NCBI GenBank assembly: GCA_015179025.1
Contig: WHUX01000018.1
Location: 62,001-126,000, forward strand
DNA from: Terfezia claveryi
Taxonomy: Eukaryota > Ascomycota > Pezizomycetes > Pezizales > Pezizaceae
Reading direction: 5' to 3'
DNA: 64,000 nt
Shown: piece by piece, positions 34,401-45,457 of the stretch
How positions within the stretch are numbered: position 1 is the first letter of the stretch
How the letters are laid out: every line of letters begins with the position of its first letter
The notes under the pieces: generated by a model
What the model was told of the DNA's origin: nothing
Database searches by the model: none
The model's input: only the letters and a program-made list of their open reading frames with translations
Program-made: the position numbers and the translations under genes

Positions 34401-36041
34401 ATCTTGTATTGTCAATAACGAAAAACGTTAATGCTAGAGCAATTATTTCCCACGCTGAGAATTACAACTCTCGTTATGATTATGCCATTTCCTTTTGCAT
34501 CTGCCGATACCTAAGTCAGGCTGTACTGTACTTCCGCTACCTTTTATTCCATGCCGAACCCTATCTCGACTGTACCATCCATATACTCCGTACTGACTGC
34601 ATCTTACCTTATATCCCACATATCTTGAAGAAGACCTAGTAGCACTAATTGCAGTCTGGTACTACAAGTATATTCCAACTAATTGTTTAGAACCAAACAA
34701 CTTTTCAAAGTTAACTTTCGCTTTTGTTATGTATATACCTATGCTCCATTTGCGTAATCTCACCTTCTCAATAGAAACTGCGGGGTCAAAGTACCTACAG
34801 TGTACACATAGATAAGGAAATATATTATGCAATTGATAAAACTGAGACATACATACAGTGCATGATAGGAGAAAGTCTTTACGCATCCCCCTTCACCCCT
34901 TATTTTATGCATCGATCACATCGCTGCTGTAAGTCTATGTCCTGGCCAGAAATGGCTGGCTGGCGCTGTAGGGGGAGGATGTGGGGAAGGGGGTGCGTAA
35001 GGACCTCCCCCTTCCCCTCTTCCCAAAGCACGGTACGTTCATAAGCAGATACATAGAGATATACATTAATATAGTATGTGCCAGTACATACCCCTATCCC
35101 ACTACTGACTCTACCTCTACTCTACATGCACGGCAAGGAGTAGCGATATGTTGTTGGAACTATCATGCATAGGTACATAGGACTTCAAATCCCAAGCTCT
35201 AAATCTCAAATCTTCAAATAATCTCAATTTCATGTATTATTATCATTAATACAATTGCCTCTTATACAACCGAAGATCTTGTATGCTTACTTCTATTGAG
35301 CCGAGATTTTATCAACTGACCCTGGTTAGATATTTTGTGCTACAGTACCTAGGTACTCAATATGTCTAGCGCTAGTGTTATACTTGCTTGATTAGTTTTA
35401 GTTACTGCAAGGGGGATGAATGGGATGGCGCAACTACCTGATAGGTAGTCTGGTGATTTCATACAACACTAGTCTCGTGCCATACAACACATATCCCTAA
35501 TATTGTTTCTTAGAAACGTACAGTGACACCCCAACCTAATCAACAAACCCATCCATGAGTTTGGAATCAAGAAGCAAATTTAAAAACTAACCACCCAGAA
35601 ACTAATACAAGTCGCATGAAGTCTCCCGTCCCCGTATAACAGGTAGTTGTTAGGTAGGCGATCACCGGGTACTGAAGGAGAAAAAAAAAAGTTACGACAC
35701 CCTCACCAATTCCTGCTGATTTCATCTCAGCAAGAAAAAAAACCCCGTGTGGAACACCATAGAAAAACTTGGATCCAAAATCTTTTGCCAGAGACTCCGA
35801 CGGACGCCTATCCAGATAACGTTCAACGAAAAAATAAAAATAAAAATAAAAATAAACGCTAAACCACATTACTGCAGCCTCCCCCACCCACCAAGAAATC
35901 AAAGATGACGCCGTGCTCGCTTGAAACAATTGTAATTCCTCGTCCCTCTCGAATTATTTGAACTATTTCAAACTCTCAGCCACCGGTAAAGCCTTGAATT
36001 GAATTGTGTGTAATTCCTAGAGGTGAGATGGAGGCAATTGT
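31408..36041. other. 4.6-kb gene-free, AT-rich stretch
   Basis: No gene is supported. It contains an 18-bp palindrome at 31576-31593, GTAC/TATG-rich DNA around 34360-34400 and scattered A or T runs. Short open frames on both strands lack start context, introns or domains. Confidence 0.45.
31576..31593. repeat. 18-bp perfect palindrome with CACGTG centre
   Basis: AGTGGGCACGTGCCCACT is fully self-complementary and centred on an E-box/G-box core, a typical bHLH binding site. It stands alone in AT-rich DNA. Confidence 0.5.
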
Positions 36042-36417
36042 CTAGTCCACTGGTCCGTACTTGATGAATCTGATTCTGCAAGGAAAGGTTAGAATATGGC
36101 GAGCATGGATGGATTGGGCAGCGACTCTGCTTACATTCGCTTCATCAATGGCCGCTTGACATCTTCTACTGGCCTGCTATTGGCTGGGTATGTATATGTC
36201 TGCTCGATGAATTAATGTAATGTTTTTTTTTTTGAGGGTATCTTTGTCTGGTTTTACTTACACTTGTGACATATGTGGTGCGTTTTCCGCTCACATGGAT
36301 GGGGTGCTGGTATGTATAAACCACCGGTGACTGTGGCAGAGGCAGTGATTCTGGAACACTGTTTCGGTTGCTCGAAGAGCTTGAATTAGATGATGAGGAC
36401 GGCGGCGCGGACGACAT
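36042..36417 (-). CDS. small Ser-rich three-exon protein (84 aa)
   Basis: Exons 36417-36262, 36199-36135 and 36075-36042. Introns are 62 nt (GTAAGT..GCAG) and 59 nt (GTAAGC, branch TCTAACC, ..TGCAG). Phases 0 and 2 agree and the frame closes at a TAG. The N-terminus is Ser/Pro/Asn-rich, the middle has YTYQHPIHV, and the C-terminus is basic (VKRPLMKRIIRFIKYG). No signal peptide or membrane segment is seen. Two clean introns in 376 bp argue for a real gene that simple open-frame searches would miss. Family and function are unknown. Confidence 0.6.
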
Positions 36418-39400
36418 GGTGGATTGATAGATTGATATCGATATATCGGTTCAGTAGGCCTTGTTACGATGTATGAAAGACTAGGATTGCAATGGAAGCT
36501 TCAGTTATTGCTCCCCGGACCTGGAAGTGGGGACGGGAGGGTAGTTATAGGAAGGGACCTCTAAATTAAGCTATTCTAAAAACTGTAAGAACGCAATGTA
36601 CCTTAATTGCTGGGTTTGGAGGATGATCCGGGGGCGGTCTGGAGATCCCAAATATAAAAACTTGGCTGGCGGCAGATGGAGTTTCCCACTGCATTTCCGA
36701 ACTTGTAGGGGCTCATTTCAAACTAAGGAAAATTGTTCTAATTCGCTACGAGCTTGTAGCTGACTAGTATGTGCAGTATTGTTACTTTTCTGCCCCGGAG
36801 AGCACGCGAGCCCTCTGGAGTTTCCCCAAACCCAACCATTTTGGCGGAAGGCGGGGTAGCACATGCGGGGGATCCCCCGGTACAATAGCGAGCTCGTAGG
36901 CCTTCAGGACAGTCCTTGGAAGTATTGCAGGCATGAACCAAAGGCATCGAATACAGCCACCAGTATCTGCGAACTGGACTATTTGGTCTATGCAAAAATA
37001 GGGTAGGTAGACCATCTGCGTCTTGATTTATCAAGTAACCGAGCTGATCTACTGTGATGTTTTATCCAATTGCAGCAGCCACAAGAGGGATACCCATGCT
37101 AGAGTTTTGAAACCTTCGATAACCACACACAAAGCTCGAAACCATGGCCTCAACAGATGCACAGTGCTCTCATGGAAAAGGATCTGAATTCCTGTTTCCC
37201 CCGTCTGTATACTCTCATAAAGAGTGTGGGAATCTTTCACATCTCCACATGGTACTCAGCTCCCAATTGTTCGAGAACAATCCTTGTGGGGAGGGGCTAC
37301 CAGGTAACAACACCCCGGCAGAAGGGCTTTGCCCAGAAGACATACGCGATCTGCACGATCGCAATGGAAAGACTCCTAGGGGGCATGTCATGCGTTTCAG
37401 AAGGATTGTTAGCAACCGTACGATTGCACGTCCCCGGTTTCTCGATTTGCATTGATGCTTTACTTATGTACCTACCCTGCCGGTACATTGGTGCCGAAAA
37501 CTACATACATCAGCATCATCATATAAATGGCAGTCACGATGAGCGGGGAAGGCAGGAAAGAGTAAAGTTTCGGGTTCCGGCAAGTTTGACGCCTCAGTAC
37601 CTTGATTTCCACCGGACTGGGATATTGCAATACGATTCATGGTATTCGTAGCATGTCGGGACACGATGCCTTTTTCCTTTTTCCTTTTTTTCTTTTTTTT
37701 AACCTCAATCTTTCAATCAGATCAAACTTGAAGGACAAGTCAGAAAAATAAATATGGACCCACTCATTCTCGAACGGGATCTGTGTATGTAGGTTAGATT
37801 ACTCCTAGGATGCAATAGTTGAGAAAGCTTAGCTCCCTACGAAGTATAGAGTGCCTAGAGTCTGCAAAATCATTCTTCTGGATAACATTCTTATTGAAAC
37901 TCTGGGACAAACCAGCAGCAAACTGAAACTCTTTGTAGGCCCTCTAACTAGTTGAGAACCTCGAGCACTGACAATACTGCAATCTTCTGATACCAACTTC
38001 TCGGAAGTATAATACTGTCAGTGCAGACAGAAACAGAAAATTCTCCTTCGCCTCCCGGTGCGCATTTGCTATACATGTTCACTTCCATGTAAATACCTCG
38101 ACTATAGATAGTAGTGTTTCCACATTCGAGCGGTTATAAGTTGTATTGATATAATTTGACACATGGGAATGTTTTTTAATTAGGTGTAACTTAGCTATAC
38201 GATGGACGCCTCGTTCATAGAACCAATCCGCTGGGAAAATAGATTGCTTATCTCCAGGGTTTCCTGATGGCGAAATGACACATGACATGACAGCGGGTAA
38301 ATAGGATGAATTGAGACATAGGCGGTGGAATTTAGCGTGTTGTTTCGTTCGCACAAATTCCCCACACTCCCCTCCCAGAAGGGCGCCAATAAGAGGCCTG
38401 GGAAACGAGTTTCAGCCCCGCCCCGCCTTCTTCCTCCGCCTGGGGTATCTATTTTTTGTACACTAAGCATGTGTAAAATGTTACTTACCTACTAGTTGAT
38501 ATGGTCTTGCGTAGTGATCAAGTGACTCCTTGGGGGTAAGACCTAACCTGTACTTATGTTTATGGGGCCCGAGCCTGAGCATAGTACCCGTGGGAGGGGG
38601 TGGGGTGTTGGCAAAATTGGACGGGAGGAGGGTCGCAAGGTCGCTAACATCTGCAAAATGAACAATTCCCCTCCACAGCACAATCAGTGGCACCCTCAAC
38701 CCGTCCACAACCTGCGACAGGGTTGAGGTCGGATGTGGAGTACAAGAGACAGTACTCGAGTAGAGAGAGCCTGCGAGGCGAAGGTATGAATATAGCGGGT
38801 CATGAGAACCAGACCGTATGATGATTTAGATAATGATAGAATTATACCTTCCACGACACCGTCCACACACGACTCGCACCCCCGCCATCCTCGGAAGGGG
38901 TAGTAGCTATAGGCTGGATGACATGGTTATTACCCTCAACCTCCCATAGCCTATCCACGGCTTGGCAGACTAGGTAGCATGTATGGAATCATCGAATTGG
39001 CCCTGGACAGCAGGAGTTCACTTTGACTTGAGCACTTGGCATGACTATGTCCTCATACTACTGTACCTAGTGTGAAATTCAAAACTGACATCTCCACAGT
39101 TAGAACCTAATTGTAATGGACCACTTAGGACACACATATGCAAAGTTAGATTAGGGTTAAGGTTCGGCTCCAAAGTAAAAAGGTTTTTGTGCAACGGTCG
39201 CTTGTTTTGGTTTTTTTTTTTTCTTTTTTTCAAGTAACACGCGAGCTCATCCATGTCATGTCACACGTGGGGTATGGTTTGAGATTCAGGTGTTATCCCG
39301 TGCCTACCGGTACCTACAACATACGTATGTATGATGCTTACAGAGCATGGTACATACTTCTGTCTGCTAAGCGCACGCTAATCTGTCCGGACAGCCTTGA

Positions 39401-39650
39401 TGCCGCAGTCTAGCCCTTTGCCCCTGAATCTTAACAATAACCTGGGACTTTGCGCTTGGACTTTTTGCTCGCGAGAATTTACCTTTACAAGAACATAGTC
39501 TTGTTGGCGTAGCTTCATAAGGGGTTGATTGGCGATTTGCAATACCACTTGGGTAACACGGACTCCTGTGAAACAGCACTCGCCTTAGTGGAACACGTGT
39601 GACCTTAACACTTTCGTGAATTACTCTCGGTAGGTAGACCTTCTCCTGGC
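36418..39650. other. intergenic
   Basis: Overlapping open frames of about 60-165 codons on both strands near 37144-37660 cannot be ranked. A 103-codon ATG frame at 37144-37455 is the best and has no domain. T/C tracts occur at 37671-37700 and 39210-39232. Confidence 0.4.
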
Positions 39651-39720
39651 CCCTTCATATACCTAGGTATAGTTCTACACATTCCTTTCGCTACACGTTG
39701 CGATATCCCCTAGTGCTCCT

Positions 39721-40705
39721 ACAGGTATTAGGCTTGTTTCTATAGGAGGTAGGTAGGCGTTCCTATGCTTTAACCTACGTGCTCTAATAGCTTTTTGGGT
39801 ACAGAGAACTAGGATCACTCCTATACGTAGGTAGGGCTGCTGTATGTGTTCCTGGGCTTTAACTTATACGATCTATTAGCTATCCCAGTACCTAGGCTTC
39901 TTGTGCCTATGTAGTTACAGTATAGAGACAGATTTCTATAGGCTCCTATGTCGCTTCATTGCACTTCAGGGTAAGCTTGCTTCTCTGGTCTGTGTTTGTT
40001 GCTCTAGGCTCATGATCACGCATGCGCTGTTGGTAGGTAGTTGTTGTTCCCAATTGTTATATTGCCTAATATAGATAGAATATAAATAGAACAGATATAT
40101 ATTCAATAGATAAAATATCTGCGAATATAGTTCCTTGTAAGTGATTTGCCCTTTAGATAAAATAAATTTATTTTCTGTCTGTTTTATCTTTGATATTAAA
40201 CTCCCTTTGTAGTTGTATAGACATATAGTGCATATATATAGATATTAGAATATATAATTATGATGTAAGATAAATATAACTTTGATCTGATGTCCTATAT
40301 ATGAACATTACATAAGTGCCTTGTGCCCACTAATGAGCTGAAAATATACTCTAACTATTTTAGTTTAGATATATGATAATAAATTATATCGATTGCCTAT
40401 CATGGAGAATAGGCTATAGGGATACTAATGATTACCCTGAAACAGGACCGGTCCCTATGAAGCCTGGATAAGGTAAAGCTCTAGGCGCCAAACATGCCTC
40501 TTTATACAAGCGTATAAAGCAACCATACCTATAGGACCGGTAGCTGCCGAGGAAACCAGTACCTGGATATATATAGTGGGGCTAATAGAACTGGTCTACT
40601 GCAACTACATAGGTGCAAGAAGGTATAGCTATTTGAGCACGTAATTTAAAGCATAGGAACGCATAAGCCTACCATGAGGGTGCTCATAGAAGCAAGGCTA
40701 CCTAC
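39721..40705. mobile_element. second foldback-like inverted repeat
   Basis: 39758-39783 (CGTTCCTATGCTTTAACCTA...) is the near-exact reverse complement of 40636-40661. 39897-39923 (CTTCTTGTGCCTATGTAG...) matches 40598-40623 reversed. A more diverged match continues to about 39721/40705. The centre (about 40060-40420) is very AT-rich. No coding capacity is present. Limits are approximate. Confidence 0.55.
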
Positions 40706-42374
40706 TGTGAACAGGCAAAGCACTGTACATAACACAGGGCTTACTTGCATATGCTCAATACTATCTCACGACTACATAGGGAGAGAGGTGTAGTATTGTA
40801 CAATATGTCACACATGTTCCACTAACCGAGTGGAGTCCGTATTACTCGAGTGGTATTTTCGAAGGTTTTCCCGGTGACTTTGACGCGGCGTCGAGCTACT
40901 AGAAATATCTGAAGCGCCGTCAAAGCTCAATGTGGCAGATTTTGTGTCGGGAGGAGTGCGTATCCGTGCTGGGGTTCTTGAGGGCTTATTCACATTGCAG
41001 CTCCAATGGTGATCATGACGTGCAGGTTACAAGTACAAGTGATATTTTGGTGGGGGTATTAGCTTTACGTTCCTCTTCGGATTCGGTTGGGAATATACAG
41101 TGAGTCTATATACGGCATTGCTGGAGGAGTTCTAGATGTTTCTACTTGTTACCTATGCCCAGTATTTCCGGGAGCTAGTATCGCAGGAATGGGTTACTCG
41201 CACGAAGTTAGATTATACTAATTACCCAAGACGAGACGCACATGCTTAATGAAAAGTAATGGTTAGTTAGTAAAAATAGTAGAGCCTGAGGATTGGAAAA
41301 AGTCTAGGGCTGCTGGGGATTTACTAATGGAGAGGCATGTAGGCTCGATCTTTAACTGGAAGTATGTGATCGATTCTTTATTTCAGGCGTGGTATATGGA
41401 AATATGTGGGATATGTATATACATATAAGCAGTTCTACGTTAATCACAGACCTACACTTATGATGACTTGATTTTTCGTGACGAAATCAGGATCGAAATT
41501 GATGGTCTCAGCGCACTTCTCTGGGCTCCCTGGGATTTCGGAATGATGATGAAGAATGGTTGAATGGTATTAGTGTTCTCTATAGAGAATGTATATCATG
41601 TGTGTACGTGTACATAAAAAAAAAGGTTAGTTATATATAGTAACTGACGTAGTTGTTTTTGCTATGTATCGCCCTTATAAAACCTATTTTAATTCTATTA
41701 ATGTGGTGGTCGATGGAACGGTTCCGGTGTCATATAATTGTCTCCGCTTAAGTTAAAGTTTGAGCGGGCACGAATTTTCCCTGAATCATTGCATTTCAAT
41801 CTTATCGTTCCAATTTATAGTGCAAACCAGAGTACAGTTGGTGACTAGGACTTCGTGGATACTTGGGGAGTTGCGAAGGGAGTTTGGAATTTAAAACAGC
41901 AGTTGGAAAGAGTCGATCGACCCCAGAGTATTTAGTACCTTCATGATCCATAATAATAAAAATGTAAAAACCAGCCAAAAACGTCATTGCCAGCACTAAT
42001 ACCGGTATATACCACCCGACTTAGCGAAAACCCAAATTAACAAGCAAGGAAATCTCCGGTCCCACCACACCGTCAGAGCCACCGTTTTGCCGGGAGCTTC
42101 CATACTTATTTCTCCAGACCCTTCGTGGAGTAGTCTGGTTGACTACCGGTAGAGGGTGTTGTGGGCGAAGGTTGGCAACGCACAGGTTGGTTTAACCAGA
42201 CTAAGGTTGGTTGACGTCAAGCATAAATTTTACGTGTGGGCTCAAATCCGTTGCACTAGCTAACAATAAATGCTTATAAGAACCAAGACCCCACCCCTCT
42301 CCCCCAACTCCCCACTCACCGCGAACATCCAAAACCCAAGTTTGCATCCAACTCTTCTGCTACCCTGTAACACA
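40706..42374. other. intergenic upstream of the Crinkler gene
   Basis: Includes a 61-codon Ser/Arg-rich minus-strand frame (40808-40993) and a 64-codon frame with one hydrophobic segment (41802-41996), neither supported. 42290-42340 is a CT/C-rich leader before the gene. Confidence 0.4.
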
Positions 42375-44392
42375 ATGTCCGATCTCGTCTCCCTTTTCTG
42401 TCTGGTTCATGGGGATTCATTCAATGAAGTTTTTGAAGTTAAAATCGAAAGACAGGAAGCTGTTGCGGATCTGAAGAAGCTCATTATCATCGAAGGGCCA
42501 AGCAGTTTAAAGGACATGCGTGCACCTGATCTTAAACTCTGGAAATGGAATAAACCCAACATGGTTACAGACTCGGACCTGGATAGCAACACTATGCTGA
42601 ATCCGATGGTCAAAATCGATGGTATTTTCAAAAATGACCCTCCTCAAGAAGCGTGCGTTCATATCATCATTAAGACTCCTGGGCCTGGTAAGTGAGACTC
42701 ATTTCCTTCTTGAGTACGCCTATTTGCTAATGTACTGTCGTGGTTAAAGTGACTAGTGCTGGTAAGTAACACTTATTTACCTCCGAGGAAGCCTTACCCC
42801 CCTCTGTCTTTCTTTCCTTCATGGCATGATGATGCACATCAAAATCCTCATCTCTTGACAAGCAATACTAACATGATTTAGTGCGCTATGTTTCTACGCA
42901 ACCCCTCTCATATCCTTCCGATTCAGATGAAGGGCCGGACAGTATGGTGATAATATCACCTGACCGGATGAAGTTCATCGAACAATATATGATGGACCAT
43001 CGTTTTGTTCTGATACGCAGCCCACCATATTCAGGCAAAAGCACACTTGGACAATGGATCAGAGACAGCCTCATTTCGCGGGGTCACAGGGCATATTATA
43101 TCTCACTTGCTGGTATTCAGGGAGAAGATGCTCTCTTTAACAAAGAACACTTCCAACGTTTCTGGCAGACGCGGATCGGGTACACCTGGGATGAAATTTC
43201 AGCCAGTGAAGATTCCATGAGCTTGAGCATCATCATCGACGAGGCACAAGTAATCTACGGCAATGCTGCTCCTTTTTTTTGGGGTAGTTTGAAAGGATTG
43301 ATGTCTGACACCAAGAAGAATGCCTTTCTCCGCATCATTCTACTGGCCTCGTATGACCCATTTATGATCCAACGACCAATCAGTTTCCTTTACACTCTTG
43401 GACTGGACGCACTCCGCCTAAGAAGGGATGAATTTAACGAGCTTGTGGAAAGATTTGTGGAACATCGGCATACCATAGGCAGTCCCAACTTTGAAATCCC
43501 GCAATCTGTTCAAGATGCGATTTTTAGCTTAACCGGCGGGCATGCAGGTCTTTGCCGCACTACATTAAGATATCTACGCCACAATTATCGTGATGGGCCT
43601 GCGGCCACGGTGACTATGTTACGTGACCTTACCTCAGCAGACTTCAAGAGAAACCTAACTAAAACTCGCGCATTTCATTGGATTCAGAACTGGAATCCCA
43701 GCCCTACAGAAACCGAGCTTCTGCGAAGAATTCTGCTCTATTGTGATGCTGAGTCACGCGTTAGAGTGGACCCAATCACTGAACCAGCTACATATAACTT
43801 CGTACGATCAGGAATCTTGACGATAGTCGATAATAAATTCCAATTTAGTGCTCCCATCATGCGGATGATCTTAATCAATCAGCTGTTTACTGCTCCTGGT
43901 GGCACCCTAAGATCAGAATCAATATCATTCCAAGAATTTCTAATCAGAACTATCGAACGGATGGATCCATCTATGCTACAAAAATCACTAGGTCTCGGGC
44001 AGACGTTCCGGCTTCTGGAGATGGGATGGTATAAGGCAGCAACAACCACTGTTCCTCGCCATGCAACAGTCAGTGCAGACGTTGGAGCTATTTTCGGTTC
44101 TGTTGGGTATTTGGACTTCTATGTCAACGGGGATTTGAATTGGGGAATTGAGCTGTTGCGGGAAGGGGATCGTATGAAACAGCATGTCAAAAGGTTTATC
44201 GAGGATGGGGCCTATGCTGTAATTCCTCTAAAGGAGTGGGTAATCATCGACTTTCGTCACCATTCAAAAGCAGTTCAGGACCCCCGGCCTAACTTCTTAT
44301 ATGCATTATACGAGGACGACTACAACATAATCACATTGAAACAGCTTGGCCATGCGGACCAGAAACTTGTTTTAAGGGGTATAGATATGTAA
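42375..44392 (+). CDS. Crinkler-type protein: ubiquitin-like header, P-loop NTPase, PD-(D/E)XK-like nuclease (611 aa)
   Basis: Exons 42375-42687, a 12-nt micro-exon 42750-42761, and 42882-44392. Introns are GTAAGT..TTAAAG (branch TGCTAAT) and GTAAGT..TTTAG (branch TACTAAC). Skipping the micro-exon also keeps frame. The in-frame ATG at 42270 is possible, but the header begins typically at MSDLVSLFCLVHG. The header (about 1-104) has DLKKLII, LKLWKW and CVHIIIK. The NTPase has Walker A PPYSGKST and Walker B SLSIIIDEAQ. A helical lid region follows. The C-terminus (about 500-590) has GYLDFYV and WGIELLREGDRMKQHVKRF, the Asp and Glu of a restriction-endonuclease fold. In Crinkler-type families this architecture is linked to inter-organism conflict and DNA damage, often in host nuclei. 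No signal peptide is seen. All key motifs are present, so the gene looks intact. Confidence 0.85.
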
Positions 44393-44985
44393 CTCTTTTT
44401 TCTGTACCCCCTCCGTTTCTTATTTTAGAGACAAATGTTTCCAGGTGCTCGATCATGCAGTTACTGGAATGGGTATTTTGTACGGGCTTGGCAGAAATGG
44501 GGGATTTTCGTATATAAGGTTCTTGAGGTTCATAGTTTCCTCATCATCGGTTGTTCTTCAGAAATCATAACACTTTCTTTGCAGAAGGACAAGAGTGGAT
44601 CTCTGACGAAGTGCTTGATCGTTGTTCTACTCCTATCGACGTTTTTACTCTTTCAACGCCCTACTAACCCCCTCTATAGACTCTGTCTCTCCCTCACCCC
44701 GTTACCTCCCTCACCCCCGTGCTCCATCACCCATCCACCCTTCACCCCGTTCAACCCTCAACCACCCTCGAGCCCTCCACCCCCTCACCCTCCTCACCTT
44801 CACCCACACCCCCCTTTTCCTCACCCAATTCCCCTTTCCTCACTCTACAGACTCGGATAAGTTTTCCTCAATACCTCGAACAACCCAACGTGGTATTTTA
44901 TTGAGAAGCATCATATACATCAGGTTGTTCTGACGAACGCGTGAGGGTGTATCTACGCTTATCTTTATAAATTACGTTATAAGGG
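44393..44985. other. downstream flank with CCCT-rich tract
   Basis: A short frame after a TTTGCAG (about 44585-44675) looks protein-like and then runs into a C/T-rich low-complexity tract (44680-44850, CCCTCACC units). It may be a gene fragment. Confidence 0.35.
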
Positions 44986-45040
44986 TTTTTTTTTTTATTT
45001 TTTTATAAAAGTCTATACGCCGATTCGACTTAGAGTCATG
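44986..45040 (-). mobile_element. second LINE 3' end
   Basis: On the minus strand GTCGAATCGGCGTATAGACT runs into an A-rich tail, the same end as at 22969-23024. Only about 35 bp of shared body is seen, so it is a strongly 5'-truncated insertion. Confidence 0.58.
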
Positions 45041-45070
45041 ACCGATGAACACCTGATGGAAATATGGAGT

Positions 45071-45457
45071 CTAGTAAGGCCTTGTACTTCTACATTCGAA
45101 ATCCACAAAACTCAAACGTATCATGATAATAGGACAATATAAAGATACAAGATCCGACAGGAAATCCAACAGGGTGTTGTTCCTTGCTCGGTACCCACAA
45201 GGCAGATTTTTCGTAACTTTTGTCTCATTCTCCATTCTATACATGACAAAAATCGGCTCCCAAAAAAATCCCACGAAGTCTCCTAGGCCCTTTTTGCTTT
45301 CCTCTTGGTGCTCATTCATAACCCGGGGATATTCTATATAATAGCCAGGAAAGATGTCACTATCCTGGCTTTGTAATTTCATTACCCAAAGTTGATCCTT
45401 GAGTGGCCTTTTCCAAATGGTGGCTGTGCCTACTGGGCTCGTCCTATCAATTCCCAT
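45071..45457 (-). CDS. hypothetical protein (128 aa)
   Basis: An ATG-started frame with balanced composition (DIFPGYYIEYPRVMNEHQ, GDFVGFFWEPIFVMYRMENE) and two cysteines, ending about 30 bp before the LINE 3' end on the same strand. No family, signal peptide or intron is recognised. It could be a real small gene, an exon, or part of the truncated insertion. Confidence 0.3.
   Translation of the reverse strand: MGIDRTSPVGTATIWKRPLKDQLWVMKLQSQDSDIFPGYYIEYPRVMNEHQEESKKGLGDFVGFFWEPIFVMYRMENETKVTKNLPCGYRARNNTLLDFLSDLVSLYCPIIMIRLSFVDFECRSTRPY

Noticed and set aside
35567..35929. 120-codon minus frame with Tyr/Phe run
   Set aside because: The YFYFYFYF run comes from an AAATAAAAATA repeat; no other support.
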